DNA from: Cellulomonas sp. NS3
GTDB lineage: Bacteria; Actinomycetota; Actinomycetes; Actinomycetales; Cellulomonadaceae
Direction: 5' to 3'
DNA: 64,000 nucleotides
NCBI RefSeq assembly: GCF_024757985.1
Contig: NZ_CP103289.1
Coordinates: 62,001-126,000, forward strand
Below the pieces are notes generated by a model. The model saw only the letters and a program-made list of their open reading frames with translations, was not told where the DNA came from and did not search any database. The position numbers and the translations under genes were made by a program. Shown in pieces: positions 25,916-34,401 of the stretch (positions within the stretch are counted from its first letter, which is position 1; each line of letters starts with the position of its first letter).

Positions 25916-26824
25916 ATGACCGCCACCGCTGTGCTCGAACCGCCATCGACCGCACCGACGGGCGGCGTCGTCGGCCTCGTGCGGCGCCGCCCGCTGCTGT
26001 CCTTCTTCGTGCTCGCGAACCTCGCGAGCTGGATCGCCTGGCTGCCGTACATCCTGTCCCGGCACGGGCTGGGCGTGTGGGACTTCGCGTTCCCCGGGGG
26101 GAGCGGCGGCGGGCAGCTGCTCGGGATGCTGCCCGGTGCCTACCTCGGCCCGATCGGCTCGGCCCTGCTGGTCACCGTGCTCTGCGACGGGCGGGCGGGC
26201 CTGCGCACGTGGGCCCGGCGCCTGTGGCGGTGGGGGGTCGGGTGGTGGTGGTACGCGGGCATCCTGCTCGGCGTCCCGGTCGCGATGATCCTGTCGCTCA
26301 TGGTCTTCACCGGCGGGGTCGTCCACGCGCCGTCCACGACCGTGCTCGTGGCGTTCGTGCCCGGCCTGCTCATGCAGATGGTGACGACCGGGCTGGCGGA
26401 GGAGCCGGGCTGGCGCGACTTCGCCCTGCCGCGTGCGCAGCGCCGGTTCGGTCCGCTGCCCGCGGTGGTCCTGGTCGGCGTGCTGTGGGGCGTGTGGCAC
26501 CTGCCGCTGTACCTCACCGAGTGGGGCGGCGGGCCGGTCGTGCCCTGGTACCGCCCGGTCGGGCTCGTGGTGTTCTGCGTGGTGTTCAACGTCGTGATGA
26601 CGTGGGTGTTCAACTCGACGCACGAGAGCCTGCCGATGGCGATGCTGCTGCACGTCAGCGTCAACAACTTCGCCTCGGTCGCGGGGGCCGACATGTTCCC
26701 GACGGTCGACCGCGACACGTTCCAGCACGCGCTGATCCTCGGCTCGGTCGTGGTCGGCGGCGCCCTGGTCGCCGCCACCCGCGGGCGTCTCGCCTACCGG
26801 GGCGGACGGGCGCCCCTATCGTGA
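25916..26824 (+). CDS. CPBP-family intramembrane metalloprotease-like protein
   Basis: A 302-residue polytopic membrane protein with the CPBP (Abi, CAAX-protease-like) motifs: motif 1 EEPGWRDF (Glu162, Glu163, Arg167), motif 2 LWGVWHLPLYL with its metal-binding His, and motif 3 HVSVNN. These residues build the active site of type II CAAX prenyl proteases; bacterial members act in peptide processing or self-immunity. A TAGCGT -10 box lies at 25872. Its stop overlaps the GTG of the histidine kinase, so protease, kinase and regulator form one operon, and the protease-like protein may be part of, or controlled by, the signalling system. Confidence 0.9.
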   Translation: MTATAVLEPPSTAPTGGVVGLVRRRPLLSFFVLANLASWIAWLPYILSRHGLGVWDFAFPGGSGGGQLLGMLPGAYLGPIGSALLVTVLCDGRAGLRTWARRLWRWGVGWWWYAGILLGVPVAMILSLMVFTGGVVHAPSTTVLVAFVPGLLMQMVTTGLAEEPGWRDFALPRAQRRFGPLPAVVLVGVLWGVWHLPLYLTEWGGGPVVPWYRPVGLVVFCVVFNVVMTWVFNSTHESLPMAMLLHVSVNNFASVAGADMFPTVDRDTFQHALILGSVVVGGALVAATRGRLAYRGGRAPLS

Positions 26825-28098
26825 CTCGCGTGACCGAGCGCCCCCGCCGCTCCCTGCGCCCCGCACGGCTCGCCGTGCCGGTGGCCTGCGGGGGGCTGGC
26901 GGCTGTGCTCCTCGCCGCCGCGACCCTCCTGCACGCGGCCGACCCGACGGTCGCCGTCGGGGTGCCGGGGTTCGGCGCGCCGGCCTGGTGGTGGGCCGTC
27001 GCGGTCCTGACCGCCCAGGCCGGGGCGCTCGCCGCGCGGCCAGGCGCCACCCCCGGCGTGCTGGTCACGGTCGCCGCCGGGGTGCCCGCGCTCGCCGTCC
27101 TGGGGGAGGGCGTCGGCACGGCCCTCGTCGCGGTGCTGGTGGCGGCGTACGAGACCGCGGTCGACCACCGCCGCGGCCGCCCCCGGCCGGCGCTCGCCGT
27201 CGCGGCCGCCCTCGTCGCGGTCGGCGTCGCGGCGAGCGAGCACCTCATCGGCAGCGCCGCCCTGGTCCTGGTCGCCGCCGGAGCGCTCCAGGCGGTCGGT
27301 GCGGTCGGGCTCCCGGTCCTGGCCGCGACGGTCGTCGGCGCGCGCCGGGACGCGCGCGAGGCCCAGGCCGACACCCTCGCGGCGCTCACCCGGGAACGCG
27401 ACGCGCTCGTGCAGGTCGCCGTGGAGCGCGAGCGCACGGCGATGGCACGCGAGCTGCACGACATCGCCGCCCACCACCTGTCCGGGATCGCCGTGATGAC
27501 CGGCGCGATCGGCCGGCAGATCGACGTCGACCCCGCGGGGGCGAAGGTCGCGGTCGCGCAGGTCCGCGAGCAGAGCACCGCGATGCTGCGCGACCTGCGC
27601 AACCTCGTCGTCCTCCTGCGGGACACCGACGCGCCGGACGACGCGGACGGCTCCGTCCGGATGGAGACGGTCGCGGGCGTCGCCGAGCTCGTCGCGGGCG
27701 CGCGCGGCTCGGGGGTCGACGTGACCCTGCACCGTGCCGGGCCGGTCGACGAGCTCGCGGCCACGGGCTCCGTCGGGCCGCTCGCCCAGCTCGTCGTGTA
27801 CCGGACGGTCCAGGAGGCGCTCGCGAACGCCGCCCGCCACGCGCCCGGGGCGACGTGCCAGGTGCGCCTCGATGCGCGGGACGGGGTCGCCCTCGTCGTC
27901 ACCGTCCGCAACGACGCGCCGCCGGCCCGCGCCGCCGCCCCGCCGCACCCGCCCGGGTACGGGCTCGTCGGGATGCGGGAGCGCGCCGAGGTCACCGGGG
28001 CCACGCTCCGCTACGGTCCTCGTGCCGCCGGGGGGTGGGAGGTCCGCCTCGTCGTCCCCGCGGCGGACCGGACGACCACGGGAGGAGACGCGCCATGA
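26821..28098 (+). CDS. NarL-type sensor histidine kinase
   Basis: A 425-residue membrane histidine kinase. Five or six helices in the first 190 residues form a compact sensor with almost no extracytoplasmic loop, so it may sense within the membrane. The HisKA_3 dimerisation helix holds the phospho-acceptor His213 in ERTAMARELHDIAAHHLSGIAV, followed by a GHKL ATPase domain (N-box VQEALANAARHAPG, G-box GYGLVGMRERAE). The start overlaps the protease stop, and the gene ends overlapping the response regulator start. Confidence 0.93.
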   Translation: MTRVTERPRRSLRPARLAVPVACGGLAAVLLAAATLLHAADPTVAVGVPGFGAPAWWWAVAVLTAQAGALAARPGATPGVLVTVAAGVPALAVLGEGVGTALVAVLVAAYETAVDHRRGRPRPALAVAAALVAVGVAASEHLIGSAALVLVAAGALQAVGAVGLPVLAATVVGARRDAREAQADTLAALTRERDALVQVAVERERTAMARELHDIAAHHLSGIAVMTGAIGRQIDVDPAGAKVAVAQVREQSTAMLRDLRNLVVLLRDTDAPDDADGSVRMETVAGVAELVAGARGSGVDVTLHRAGPVDELAATGSVGPLAQLVVYRTVQEALANAARHAPGATCQVRLDARDGVALVVTVRNDAPPARAAAPPHPPGYGLVGMRERAEVTGATLRYGPRAAGGWEVRLVVPAADRTTTGGDAP

Positions 28099-28823
28099 CG
28101 GGGAGCGGCACCGGCACCGGCACCGGCACCGGCACCGGCAGCGACGGCACGGCGCGGACCGTCCGGGTCGTCGTCGCGGACGACCAGCCGCTCGTCCGCG
28201 CCGGGCTGACGACGATGCTCGGCACCGAGCCGGACATCACCGTCGTCGGGCAGGCGGCCGACGGGGCGACCGCCGTCGAGCTGGCCCGCGCGCTGCGGCC
28301 CGACGTCGTGTGCATGGACATCCGCATGCCCGGCACCGACGGCATCACCGCGACGCGTGCGCTGTGCGGGCCCGACGTCGAGGACCCCGTGCCCGTCCTG
28401 ATCCTCACGACGTTCGACGTGGACGAGTACCTGTTCGGTGCCCTGGAGGCGGGCGCGTCCGGCTTCCTGCTCAAGGACGCCGAGCCCCAGACGCTGATCG
28501 ACGCGGTGCGGTCCGTCGCCGCCGGCCAGGGCATGCTCGCGAACGCCCTGACCAAGCGCGTGCTCCGGGAGGTCGTCACACGACGCCGGACGCAGCCCGT
28601 GACGGCGGCGCGCGCGACCGAGCTCCTGACGCCGCGCGAGCTCGACATCCTGCTGCTGCTGGCGCAGGGGATGTCCAACGAGGAGATCGCCGGCGCGCTC
28701 GTCCTCGAGGTGTCGACCATCAAGTCCCACCTGGCCCGCGCGATGCCCAAGCTCGGCGTGCGGTCGCGGCTCCAGGCGGTCGTCTGGGCCTACCAGAACG
28801 GGATCGTCGAGCTCGGCGGCTGA
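28095..28823 (+). CDS. LuxR/NarL-type response regulator
   Basis: A 242-residue response regulator. The receiver domain (about 22-145) has the acidic pair Asp29/Asp30 and phospho-acceptor Asp75 in VVCMDIRMPG. The LuxR helix-turn-helix is at the C-terminus (LTPRELDILLLLAQGMSNEEIAGALVLEVSTIKSHLARAMPKLGVRSR). The ATG overlaps the kinase stop. The N-terminus carries an unusual Gly-Thr repeat (residues 5-15) encoded by five perfect GGCACC units. The probable target is this operon itself and/or unlinked genes. Confidence 0.95.
   Translation: MTGSGTGTGTGTGTGSDGTARTVRVVVADDQPLVRAGLTTMLGTEPDITVVGQAADGATAVELARALRPDVVCMDIRMPGTDGITATRALCGPDVEDPVPVLILTTFDVDEYLFGALEAGASGFLLKDAEPQTLIDAVRSVAAGQGMLANALTKRVLREVVTRRRTQPVTAARATELLTPRELDILLLLAQGMSNEEIAGALVLEVSTIKSHLARAMPKLGVRSRLQAVVWAYQNGIVELGG
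28107..28142 (+). repeat. GGCACC hexanucleotide repeat inside response-regulator gene
   Basis: Five perfect tandem GGCACC units (28107-28136) and a GGCAGC variant encode the (Gly-Thr)n stretch at the N-terminus. Because the unit is six bases, slippage would change protein length by two residues without a frameshift. Confidence 0.85.
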
Positions 28824-28844
28824 CCGGCGCGGTTCCGGCCCTCG

Positions 28845-30005
28845 TCAGGGCGCCGCGGCGCCACCGTCGTCCGCGGGCACGTCGCCCGCCGCCTCGCCCG
28901 CGGTGCCCGCGTCGCGTCGCCGGCCGCGCTCGCCCGCGCGCCAGCTCGCCCGCGGGAGCCGCTGGACGATGCCGGGCCCGGTCGCCTCCGACCCGACGTG
29001 CAGCAGGTGCAGGTCGGTGGTGTGCGCCGGGTTGGCCGGCTGCGCGCGCACGAGCAGCACCGCACCGCGCCGGGGCCGCGCGTGCCAGAACCACGCGTCG
29101 CGCGACGCCCCCGCGGCCGTCTCGACGAGGCAGCGCGACCCGTGGTTCGCGGTGTGGTGGACGCGTCGCACGCGCACGAGCTCGATGCCCGGCGCCGTGC
29201 TGGCCGCAACCGCGTCGGCGTGGATCTCGGCGAGCTGGTCCCGGCGCGCGTCCCCGCCGAGCACCCACCACCGCCGCGGGCCGAGGCGCCACCACGTCCA
29301 CCCCAGCGCCCCGAGCAGCGCGAGCAGCGCGACGCCCGTGAGCACGCCGAGGACGACGCGCAGCCATCCCGTCGCGAGCAGCGTCAGGACGAGCCCGACG
29401 CCCACGACCCGCGGCCCCCACCGGCGCGCGAGCCACAGGTGGTCGTCGGTGAGGCGGTCGTCGGTCGCGGCCACCACCACGCGCACCCGGGCGCCGTGCT
29501 GACGCAGCGCGGCGGCACCCGGCCCGACGGCGGCCCGCACGCGCGACGTCGACGACGCCGGGCGCGACCCGGCCGGGGTCGACGGCTCGGCGTCGGGTGC
29601 GGGCGGGGCCGGCTGGACGTTCTCCGGGCCGACTCCCGACGGCCGCGGGCGGAGCGCTCCGCGCGGTGCTCCAGGCCGCGCGCGCGTGCGCCACGACCCG
29701 GTGCTGCGCGGCGAGATCAGCCGGTCCGGGCGCCGCGGTCCCCACCCGGGCACGTGCGGCGTCGGGAACTGCTCGGGCGCCGGGTCCGCCTCGGGCCGTG
29801 CGGGGTGGCCGATGCGCGCGTCACCGTTGAGGTGCGGCTCGCCCGCCGCGGACGTGCCGCCCGGGATCGGTGCCCACGCCGGGGCGTCGTCGGTCCGCGG
29901 GGTGGGGGCCGGCACCTCACGCGTCGCGCACACGGGGCAGTGCACGCCCGGGCCGGGCGGGGCGCTCAGGACGTGGTGGCCGCAGCGCGGGCACGGGTAG
30001 GCCAT
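28845..30005 (-). CDS. Zinc-ribbon membrane protein
   Basis: A 386-residue protein. The N-terminal zinc ribbon is CPRCG/CPVC (residues about 4-27). Residues about 30-170 form a Pro/Arg-rich, probably disordered linker, and two adjacent membrane helices (about 205-250) are followed by a cytoplasmic domain of about 100 residues (DARRDQLAEIHADAVAASTAPGIELVRVRRV...). ATG 30005 is chosen so the protein starts MAYPCPRCG; upstream codons lack coding character. No family is recognised for the C-terminal domain. Function unknown. Confidence 0.7.
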   Translation of the reverse strand: MAYPCPRCGHHVLSAPPGPGVHCPVCATREVPAPTPRTDDAPAWAPIPGGTSAAGEPHLNGDARIGHPARPEADPAPEQFPTPHVPGWGPRRPDRLISPRSTGSWRTRARPGAPRGALRPRPSGVGPENVQPAPPAPDAEPSTPAGSRPASSTSRVRAAVGPGAAALRQHGARVRVVVAATDDRLTDDHLWLARRWGPRVVGVGLVLTLLATGWLRVVLGVLTGVALLALLGALGWTWWRLGPRRWWVLGGDARRDQLAEIHADAVAASTAPGIELVRVRRVHHTANHGSRCLVETAAGASRDAWFWHARPRRGAVLLVRAQPANPAHTTDLHLLHVGSEATGPGIVQRLPRASWRAGERGRRRDAGTAGEAAGDVPADDGGAAAP

Positions 30006-30277
30006 GCGCGCACGGTAGTGCGCACCGGGCGGTTCGTCCCGGTTCGACACCGCCCGTCCGGCGCGTCCCGCGCGTCCGGCCGGGCACGGGCGCGTCCCGC
30101 CCGCGCCGTCCGCACGACCCAACGATCCGGGGTCCGGGCGCGTTGGTCATGGTGAGAGTGCTGTACGACGACAGCGCACGGTGCGGGCGCAGCCCCGCGG
30201 TCGCGGCCTGGTGGCGTCAGCGAGCCGAGGGGGCGCGAGCCGTCGCGCACCCCGCCCGAGCCCGGAGGTTTCGTCAC

Positions 30278-31036
30278 ATGACCAGCAGAGTCGTCCGTCA
30301 CCGGGTGCGACGCGGTGCCGCCGTGGTGGCCGGGGCGGTGGCCGTCCTGTCCGCCGGGGTGCTCGCGACGCAGTGGGCGCTCGCGGCGTCCCCGACGAGC
30401 CCCGTCCCGGCCGCGTCGACCTCGCCGAGCGTGCCCGCGACACCCGCACCGACGGGGTCGCCGACACCCGCCGCGACGCCGTCGTCCACGCCCGCACCGA
30501 CGCACGTGCCGGCACCGACCCCGACCGCCGTGACGCCGGCCGAGGTGCCGGTCGTCGTGCTCGGGCGCGGCGGCGCCGTCGACCACCTCGGCGTCGAGGC
30601 GGACGTGGACGCGGTCAGCGCGCACCTCACGCAGCTGTTCGGCGGGCCGCCCGAGGTCACGCCGCTCGGCCTCTGCCCCGGAGGGCACGGGCCCGGGAGC
30701 TACCTGCGGTGGGGGACCCTGTCGCTCCTGGTGAGCACCGACCGGGGCACGGTGATGGGTGCGGACGTCCGGGCCCCGCACCCGGAGGAGGACGCGCCGT
30801 GGCGCGCGGTCGACGTCCGGACGGCCGAGGGTGTGCGCGTCGGCGACCCGCTCGCCGCGGTCCGTGCCGCGCACCCGGACCTCCGCGTCCCGGGTAGCCG
30901 GACGGAGCCGGTCGCGACGCCGCCGTACTTCTCGGCCGTCGGTGGGTCCCCGGACTCGTACACGTTCGTCACCGCGGGGACCGACCCCGGGTCGCCCGTG
31001 ACCGCCGTCGTGTCCGGGTGGGACTGCGGCGAGTGA
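30278..31036 (+). CDS. Secreted or anchored protein of unknown function
   Basis: A 252-residue protein. Arg-rich residues 1-13 followed by a hydrophobic stretch to about residue 37 (ending LAAS) form a signal peptide or anchor. Residues 38-88 form a Pro/Ser/Thr-rich linker, and residues about 90-252 form a globular domain with a pair of Cys (LCPGG and DCGE) likely to be disulfide-bonded. ATG 30278 follows GGAGG at about 30264. The domain is reminiscent of small exported actinobacterial proteins, but I do not recognise the family. Linker composition suggests surface exposure. Confidence 0.72.
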   Translation: MTSRVVRHRVRRGAAVVAGAVAVLSAGVLATQWALAASPTSPVPAASTSPSVPATPAPTGSPTPAATPSSTPAPTHVPAPTPTAVTPAEVPVVVLGRGGAVDHLGVEADVDAVSAHLTQLFGGPPEVTPLGLCPGGHGPGSYLRWGTLSLLVSTDRGTVMGADVRAPHPEEDAPWRAVDVRTAEGVRVGDPLAAVRAAHPDLRVPGSRTEPVATPPYFSAVGGSPDSYTFVTAGTDPGSPVTAVVSGWDCGE

Positions 31037-31094
31037 GACGGTCGCCGGCCCCGTGCCGGTGGCGGCCGAGCGGCGACGGCACCGGGGCGCGGGC

Positions 31095-31994
31095 TCACGC
31101 GGAGGCGCGCCCGACGGACGCGGCGGCGACCCGCTCGAACGCGGCGACCATCGGGCGCGTCTCGCCCTCGCGGTGGACGAGGGCGACGTCGCTGCGGACA
31201 CGGGCCTCGGGCAGCGCGAGGCAGCGGACGTCCGGGCCGGCGATCGTGCGCACGCACTCGGGGGCGATCGTGACGCCGAGCCCCGCGCCGACGAGGCGCA
31301 GGATCGTGAGCCAGTGGCTCGCCTCGTGCGCGACGACGGGCCGGAAGCCGCGCTCCTCGCACAGGCTCAGCGGCTTCTCGAACGCCCGCGCACCGGCGCT
31401 GCGGGGAGGTCCGACGAACGGGTCGTCGCGCAGCGCGAGCACCGACGCCTCGGTCGCACCCGCTGCGGGGTGGGTCGCGGGCACGACGGCGACGTAGGCC
31501 TCCGTGAGCAGCGGCGTGGTCACGAGGCCCGCCACGGGGTCGGGGTCGCGGACGACCCCCGCGTCGATGCTGCCGTCGAGCAGCCCGTCCACGACGCGGG
31601 TGGTGAACGACTCGTGCAGCCGCAGCTCGACGCCCGGGAGCTCGTCGAGGTGACGCCGGAGCACCTCGGGGAGCAGCGTCATCATCACGGACCCCACGTA
31701 GCCGAGGTGCAGCACGCCGGCCTCGCCGCGCCCGATCCGCCGGGCCTCGCCGACGTCGCGGTCGAGGTTGCGCAGCGTGCGCCGCGCGCGGTCGAGGAAC
31801 GCGTCGCCGGCGGGGGTGGTCCGCACCGAGCGCGACGTGCGGGTCAGCAGGGGGCAGCCGACGGCGGCCTCGAGCTGGCGGATCGCCTGCGAGAGCGGCG
31901 GCTGGGCCATGTGCAGGCGCTGCGCGGCGCGGCCGAAGTGGAGCTCCTCGGCGACGGCGACGAAGTAGCGCAGGTGCCGGAGCTCGATGTCCAT
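31095..31994 (-). CDS. LysR-family regulator
   Basis: A 299-residue LysR-type regulator. The winged helix is MDIELRHLRYFVAVAEELHFGRAAQRLHMAQPPLSQAIRQLEAAVG (1-46), followed by the type 2 periplasmic-binding-protein co-inducer domain (about 90-290). It is divergent from a GNAT acetyltransferase with a 69-base shared intergenic region containing the palindrome CAAGATCTTG, so that gene is the likely target. The co-inducer is unknown. Confidence 0.95.
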   Translation of the reverse strand: MDIELRHLRYFVAVAEELHFGRAAQRLHMAQPPLSQAIRQLEAAVGCPLLTRTSRSVRTTPAGDAFLDRARRTLRNLDRDVGEARRIGRGEAGVLHLGYVGSVMMTLLPEVLRRHLDELPGVELRLHESFTTRVVDGLLDGSIDAGVVRDPDPVAGLVTTPLLTEAYVAVVPATHPAAGATEASVLALRDDPFVGPPRSAGARAFEKPLSLCEERGFRPVVAHEASHWLTILRLVGAGLGVTIAPECVRTIAGPDVRCLALPEARVRSDVALVHREGETRPMVAAFERVAAASVGRASA

Positions 31995-32020
31995 ACGCCC
32001 AGCATCTCAGTCGAGACGAA

Positions 32021-32030
32021 CAAGATCTTG
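32021..32030. promoter_or_regulatory. Palindrome between LysR and GNAT genes
   Basis: CAAGATCTTG is a perfect 10-bp palindrome in the short region between the divergent lysR and acetyltransferase genes and stands out in an otherwise GC-rich context. It is a plausible LysR recognition site. Confidence 0.5.
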
Positions 32031-32063
32031 GACGTGTCGCCGGGCACCCGCTGTGATGGAGCC

Positions 32064-32558
32064 ATGGACCTCACGATCCGCCCGCTCGCGACCCCGGCCG
32101 ACGCCGCGGCGTTCCGCACGCTCAACGAGGAGTGGATCGTCCGCCACTTCACGCTCGAGGACGAGGACCGGCGCCAGCTCGACGACCCGGTCGGCGTGAT
32201 CGTCGACCCCGGCGGCGAGGTGCTCGTCGCCGAGCTCGACGGCCGCGTCGTCGGCTGCGTGGCCCTGCGCCCGGCCGCCGACGGCGTGTACGAGCTCTCG
32301 AAGATGGCGGTCGACCCCGCGCTGCGCGGTCGGGGCGTCGGGCGCCGGGTCATCACCGCCGCCGTCGAGCGCGCCCGGGAGCTCGGGGCGTCATCGCTGT
32401 TCCTCGGCAGCTCGACCCGCCTCGCACCGGCGGTCCGCCTCTACGAGTCGGTCGGCTTCACGCACGTGCCCCGCGAGGAGATCGACATGCCCTACGAGCG
32501 GGCGGACGTGTTCATGGTGCTGCGGCTGGTCCCGGAGCCGAGCCGCGTCAGCGCGTGA
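32064..32558 (+). CDS. GNAT-family N-acetyltransferase
   Basis: A 164-residue acetyl-CoA-dependent acetyltransferase. Motif A is KMAVDPALRGRGVGRRVITAAVERA (the R/Q-x-x-G-x-G/A acetyl-CoA pyrophosphate loop, about 88-112), followed by LGASSLFLGSSTRLAPAVRLYESVGF. The N-terminus NEEWIVRHFTLEDEDRRQL is typical of small-molecule GNATs. The substrate is unknown. Divergent from, and probably regulated by, the adjacent LysR protein. Confidence 0.92.
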   Translation: MDLTIRPLATPADAAAFRTLNEEWIVRHFTLEDEDRRQLDDPVGVIVDPGGEVLVAELDGRVVGCVALRPAADGVYELSKMAVDPALRGRGVGRRVITAAVERARELGASSLFLGSSTRLAPAVRLYESVGFTHVPREEIDMPYERADVFMVLRLVPEPSRVSA

Positions 32559-32669
32559 ACGCCGCGTCGCGCTCCGTGAGCAGGTGCGCCGGTCCGGTCG
32601 CCCGCCGGACCACGTCGAGCGCGGCGTCCGGGTCGCACGCGGCGATGGCGCGCTACCAGGGCGGTCGGC

Positions 32670-33518
32670 CTACAGGCTCGTCGCCGTCCGCACGAGCCCC
32701 GCGACCCCGCGCGAGCGGCTGTGCGGCGGCCACGCGATCACGGTCGTCACAGCCGAAGCGTCCAGCACCGGGACGACCGCGACGTCGCCGCGCACGAGCA
32801 CCCGGCCGGACTCCGGCACGATCGCGCACGCGCGGCCCAGCGCGATGAGCTGGACGAGCTGCGCGTGGTCGTGGGCCGGCGGCCCGGGCCCGTCGGCGTA
32901 GGTGCCGTCCGCGGCGGGCCAGCGCGGCAGCGGCAGCCCGGGCACGTCGGTCAGGTCGGCGAGGAGCAGGTGCGGGCGCGCGGTCAGCGGGTGCCCCGCG
33001 GGCAGCAGCGCGACCTGGCCCTCGGTGCGGAGCTCCTCGACGTCGAAGCCGGCGACGTCGTCGAAGGGCAGGTGCAGCAGCGCGACGTCGGCCCGGCCGT
33101 CGCGCAGCACGCGGGACTGCTCGCCGATGCCGCTCAGCAGCACCTCGACCGGGACGGCGTCGGGCTCGGCGGCGTACGCGTCGAGCAGCTTCGCGAGCAG
33201 CTCGGTCGACGCGCCGGCCTTGGTCGCGAGCACGACGCCGGGAGCCCCGGTCGTGGCGTGCGCGGCGCGGCGGGTGCGGCGCTCGGCGGCCTCGACCGCG
33301 TCGAGCACGGCGCGGCCCTCGTGCAGCAGCGCCTCGCCCGCCTCGGTCATCGTGACCGCACGGCTCGTGCGCTCGAGCAGCGTGACCCCGAGGCGGCGTT
33401 CGAGCTGGCGGATCGCGCGCGAGAGCGGCGGCTGCGCGATCCCGAGGCGCTCGGCCGCCCGCCCGAAGTGCAGCTCCTCGGCGACGGCGACGTAGTACCG
33501 CAGCTCGCGCGTCTCCAT
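32670..33518 (-). CDS. LysR-family regulator divergent from SDR
   Basis: A 282-residue LysR regulator starting METRELRYYVAVAEELHFGRAAERLGIAQPPLSRAIRQLERRLG. Its helix-turn-helix is very similar to that of the LysR gene 700 bases away, which suggests an old duplication. The effector domain follows (about 90-280). ATG 33518 is preferred to an upstream GTG because the family motif begins there; a TACGCT -10 box ends 8 bases before it, so a leaderless mRNA is likely. The target is the divergent SDR gene, with a strong inverted repeat between them. Confidence 0.94.
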   Translation of the reverse strand: METRELRYYVAVAEELHFGRAAERLGIAQPPLSRAIRQLERRLGVTLLERTSRAVTMTEAGEALLHEGRAVLDAVEAAERRTRRAAHATTGAPGVVLATKAGASTELLAKLLDAYAAEPDAVPVEVLLSGIGEQSRVLRDGRADVALLHLPFDDVAGFDVEELRTEGQVALLPAGHPLTARPHLLLADLTDVPGLPLPRWPAADGTYADGPGPPAHDHAQLVQLIALGRACAIVPESGRVLVRGDVAVVPVLDASAVTTVIAWPPHSRSRGVAGLVRTATSL

Positions 33519-33546
33519 GCCGTCCAGCGTAACCACGCACGCGAGC

Positions 33547-33585
33547 ATCGATACCGCCGGGGTATCGATCGCACCGAAGCGGTAT
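33547..33585. promoter_or_regulatory. LysR operator between divergent lysR and SDR genes
   Basis: ATCGATACC (33547-33555) and GGTATCGAT (33561-33569) form a perfect 9-bp inverted repeat with a 5-base spacer. A further half-site, GCGGTAT, follows at 33579-33585. The layout of one strong dyad plus a downstream half-site is the classic recognition plus activation arrangement of LysR-type regulators. Confidence 0.75.
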
Positions 33586-33622
33586 TGGACCCCCCGGCAC
33601 CCCGGCGCACAGGCTGGTCGGC

Positions 33623-34348
33623 ATGAGCGAGAAGACGACAGCGCTGGTCACCGGCGCGAACAAGGGCATCGGGTACGAGATCGCAGCGGGCCTCGGGGCC
33701 CTCGGGTGGCGCGTCGGGGTCGGCGCGCGCGACGACCGCCGCCGCACGGACGCCGTCGAGAAGCTGCGGGCCGCGGGGGTGGACGCGTTCGGCGTCCCGC
33801 TCGACGTGACGGACGACGCGAGCGTGGCGGCCGCCGCCGCACAGCTCGAGGAGCGGGAGGGGCGGCTCGACGTGCTGGTGAACAACGCCGGGATCACCGG
33901 TGGGGCGCCGCAGGAGCCGACGACGATCGAGCCCGCGACCATCCGCGCGGTCGTCGAGACGAACGTCATCGGCGTCGTCCGCGTGACGAACGCGCTCCTG
34001 CCGCTGCTGCGCCGCTCGGCGTCCCCGCGCGTCGTGGTCATGTCGAGCAGCGTCGGCTCCCTGACGCTGCAGACCACGCCCGGCGCGGACACGGGCCCCA
34101 TCTCCGCGGCGTACTCGCCGTCGAAGACGTTCCTCAACGCCGTCGTCGTGCAGTACGCCAAGGAGCTCGCGGGCACGAACGTCCTCATCAACGCGGCGTG
34201 CCCGGGCTACGTCGCGACCGACCTCAACGGCTTCCGCGGGACGCGCACGCCCGAGCAGGGGGCGCAGGTGGCGCTGCAGCTCGCGACGCTGCCCGACGAC
34301 GGCCCGACCGGCGCCTACGTCAGCGACGCGGGCCCCATCCCCTGGTGA
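33623..34348 (+). CDS. Short-chain dehydrogenase/reductase (SDR)
   Basis: A 241-residue NAD(P)-dependent SDR. Cofactor loop TGANKGIG (about 10-17), NNAG (near residue 91), catalytic Ser in SSSVGSL and YSPSK (Tyr and Lys of the active site) are all present. An Arg after the second strand (GARDDRR) favours NADP. Related proteins are carbonyl-reductase-like. It is divergent from a LysR gene, with the operator between them, so expression is likely inducible by an aldehyde, ketone or similar effector. Confidence 0.94.
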   Translation: MSEKTTALVTGANKGIGYEIAAGLGALGWRVGVGARDDRRRTDAVEKLRAAGVDAFGVPLDVTDDASVAAAAAQLEEREGRLDVLVNNAGITGGAPQEPTTIEPATIRAVVETNVIGVVRVTNALLPLLRRSASPRVVVMSSSVGSLTLQTTPGADTGPISAAYSPSKTFLNAVVVQYAKELAGTNVLINAACPGYVATDLNGFRGTRTPEQGAQVALQLATLPDDGPTGAYVSDAGPIPW

Positions 34349-34401
34349 GGTCGGTGGCGGCGTGAGGCGGCCCGCTGTCCCGGCAGGCCCGGGGCGGCGG
34401 G

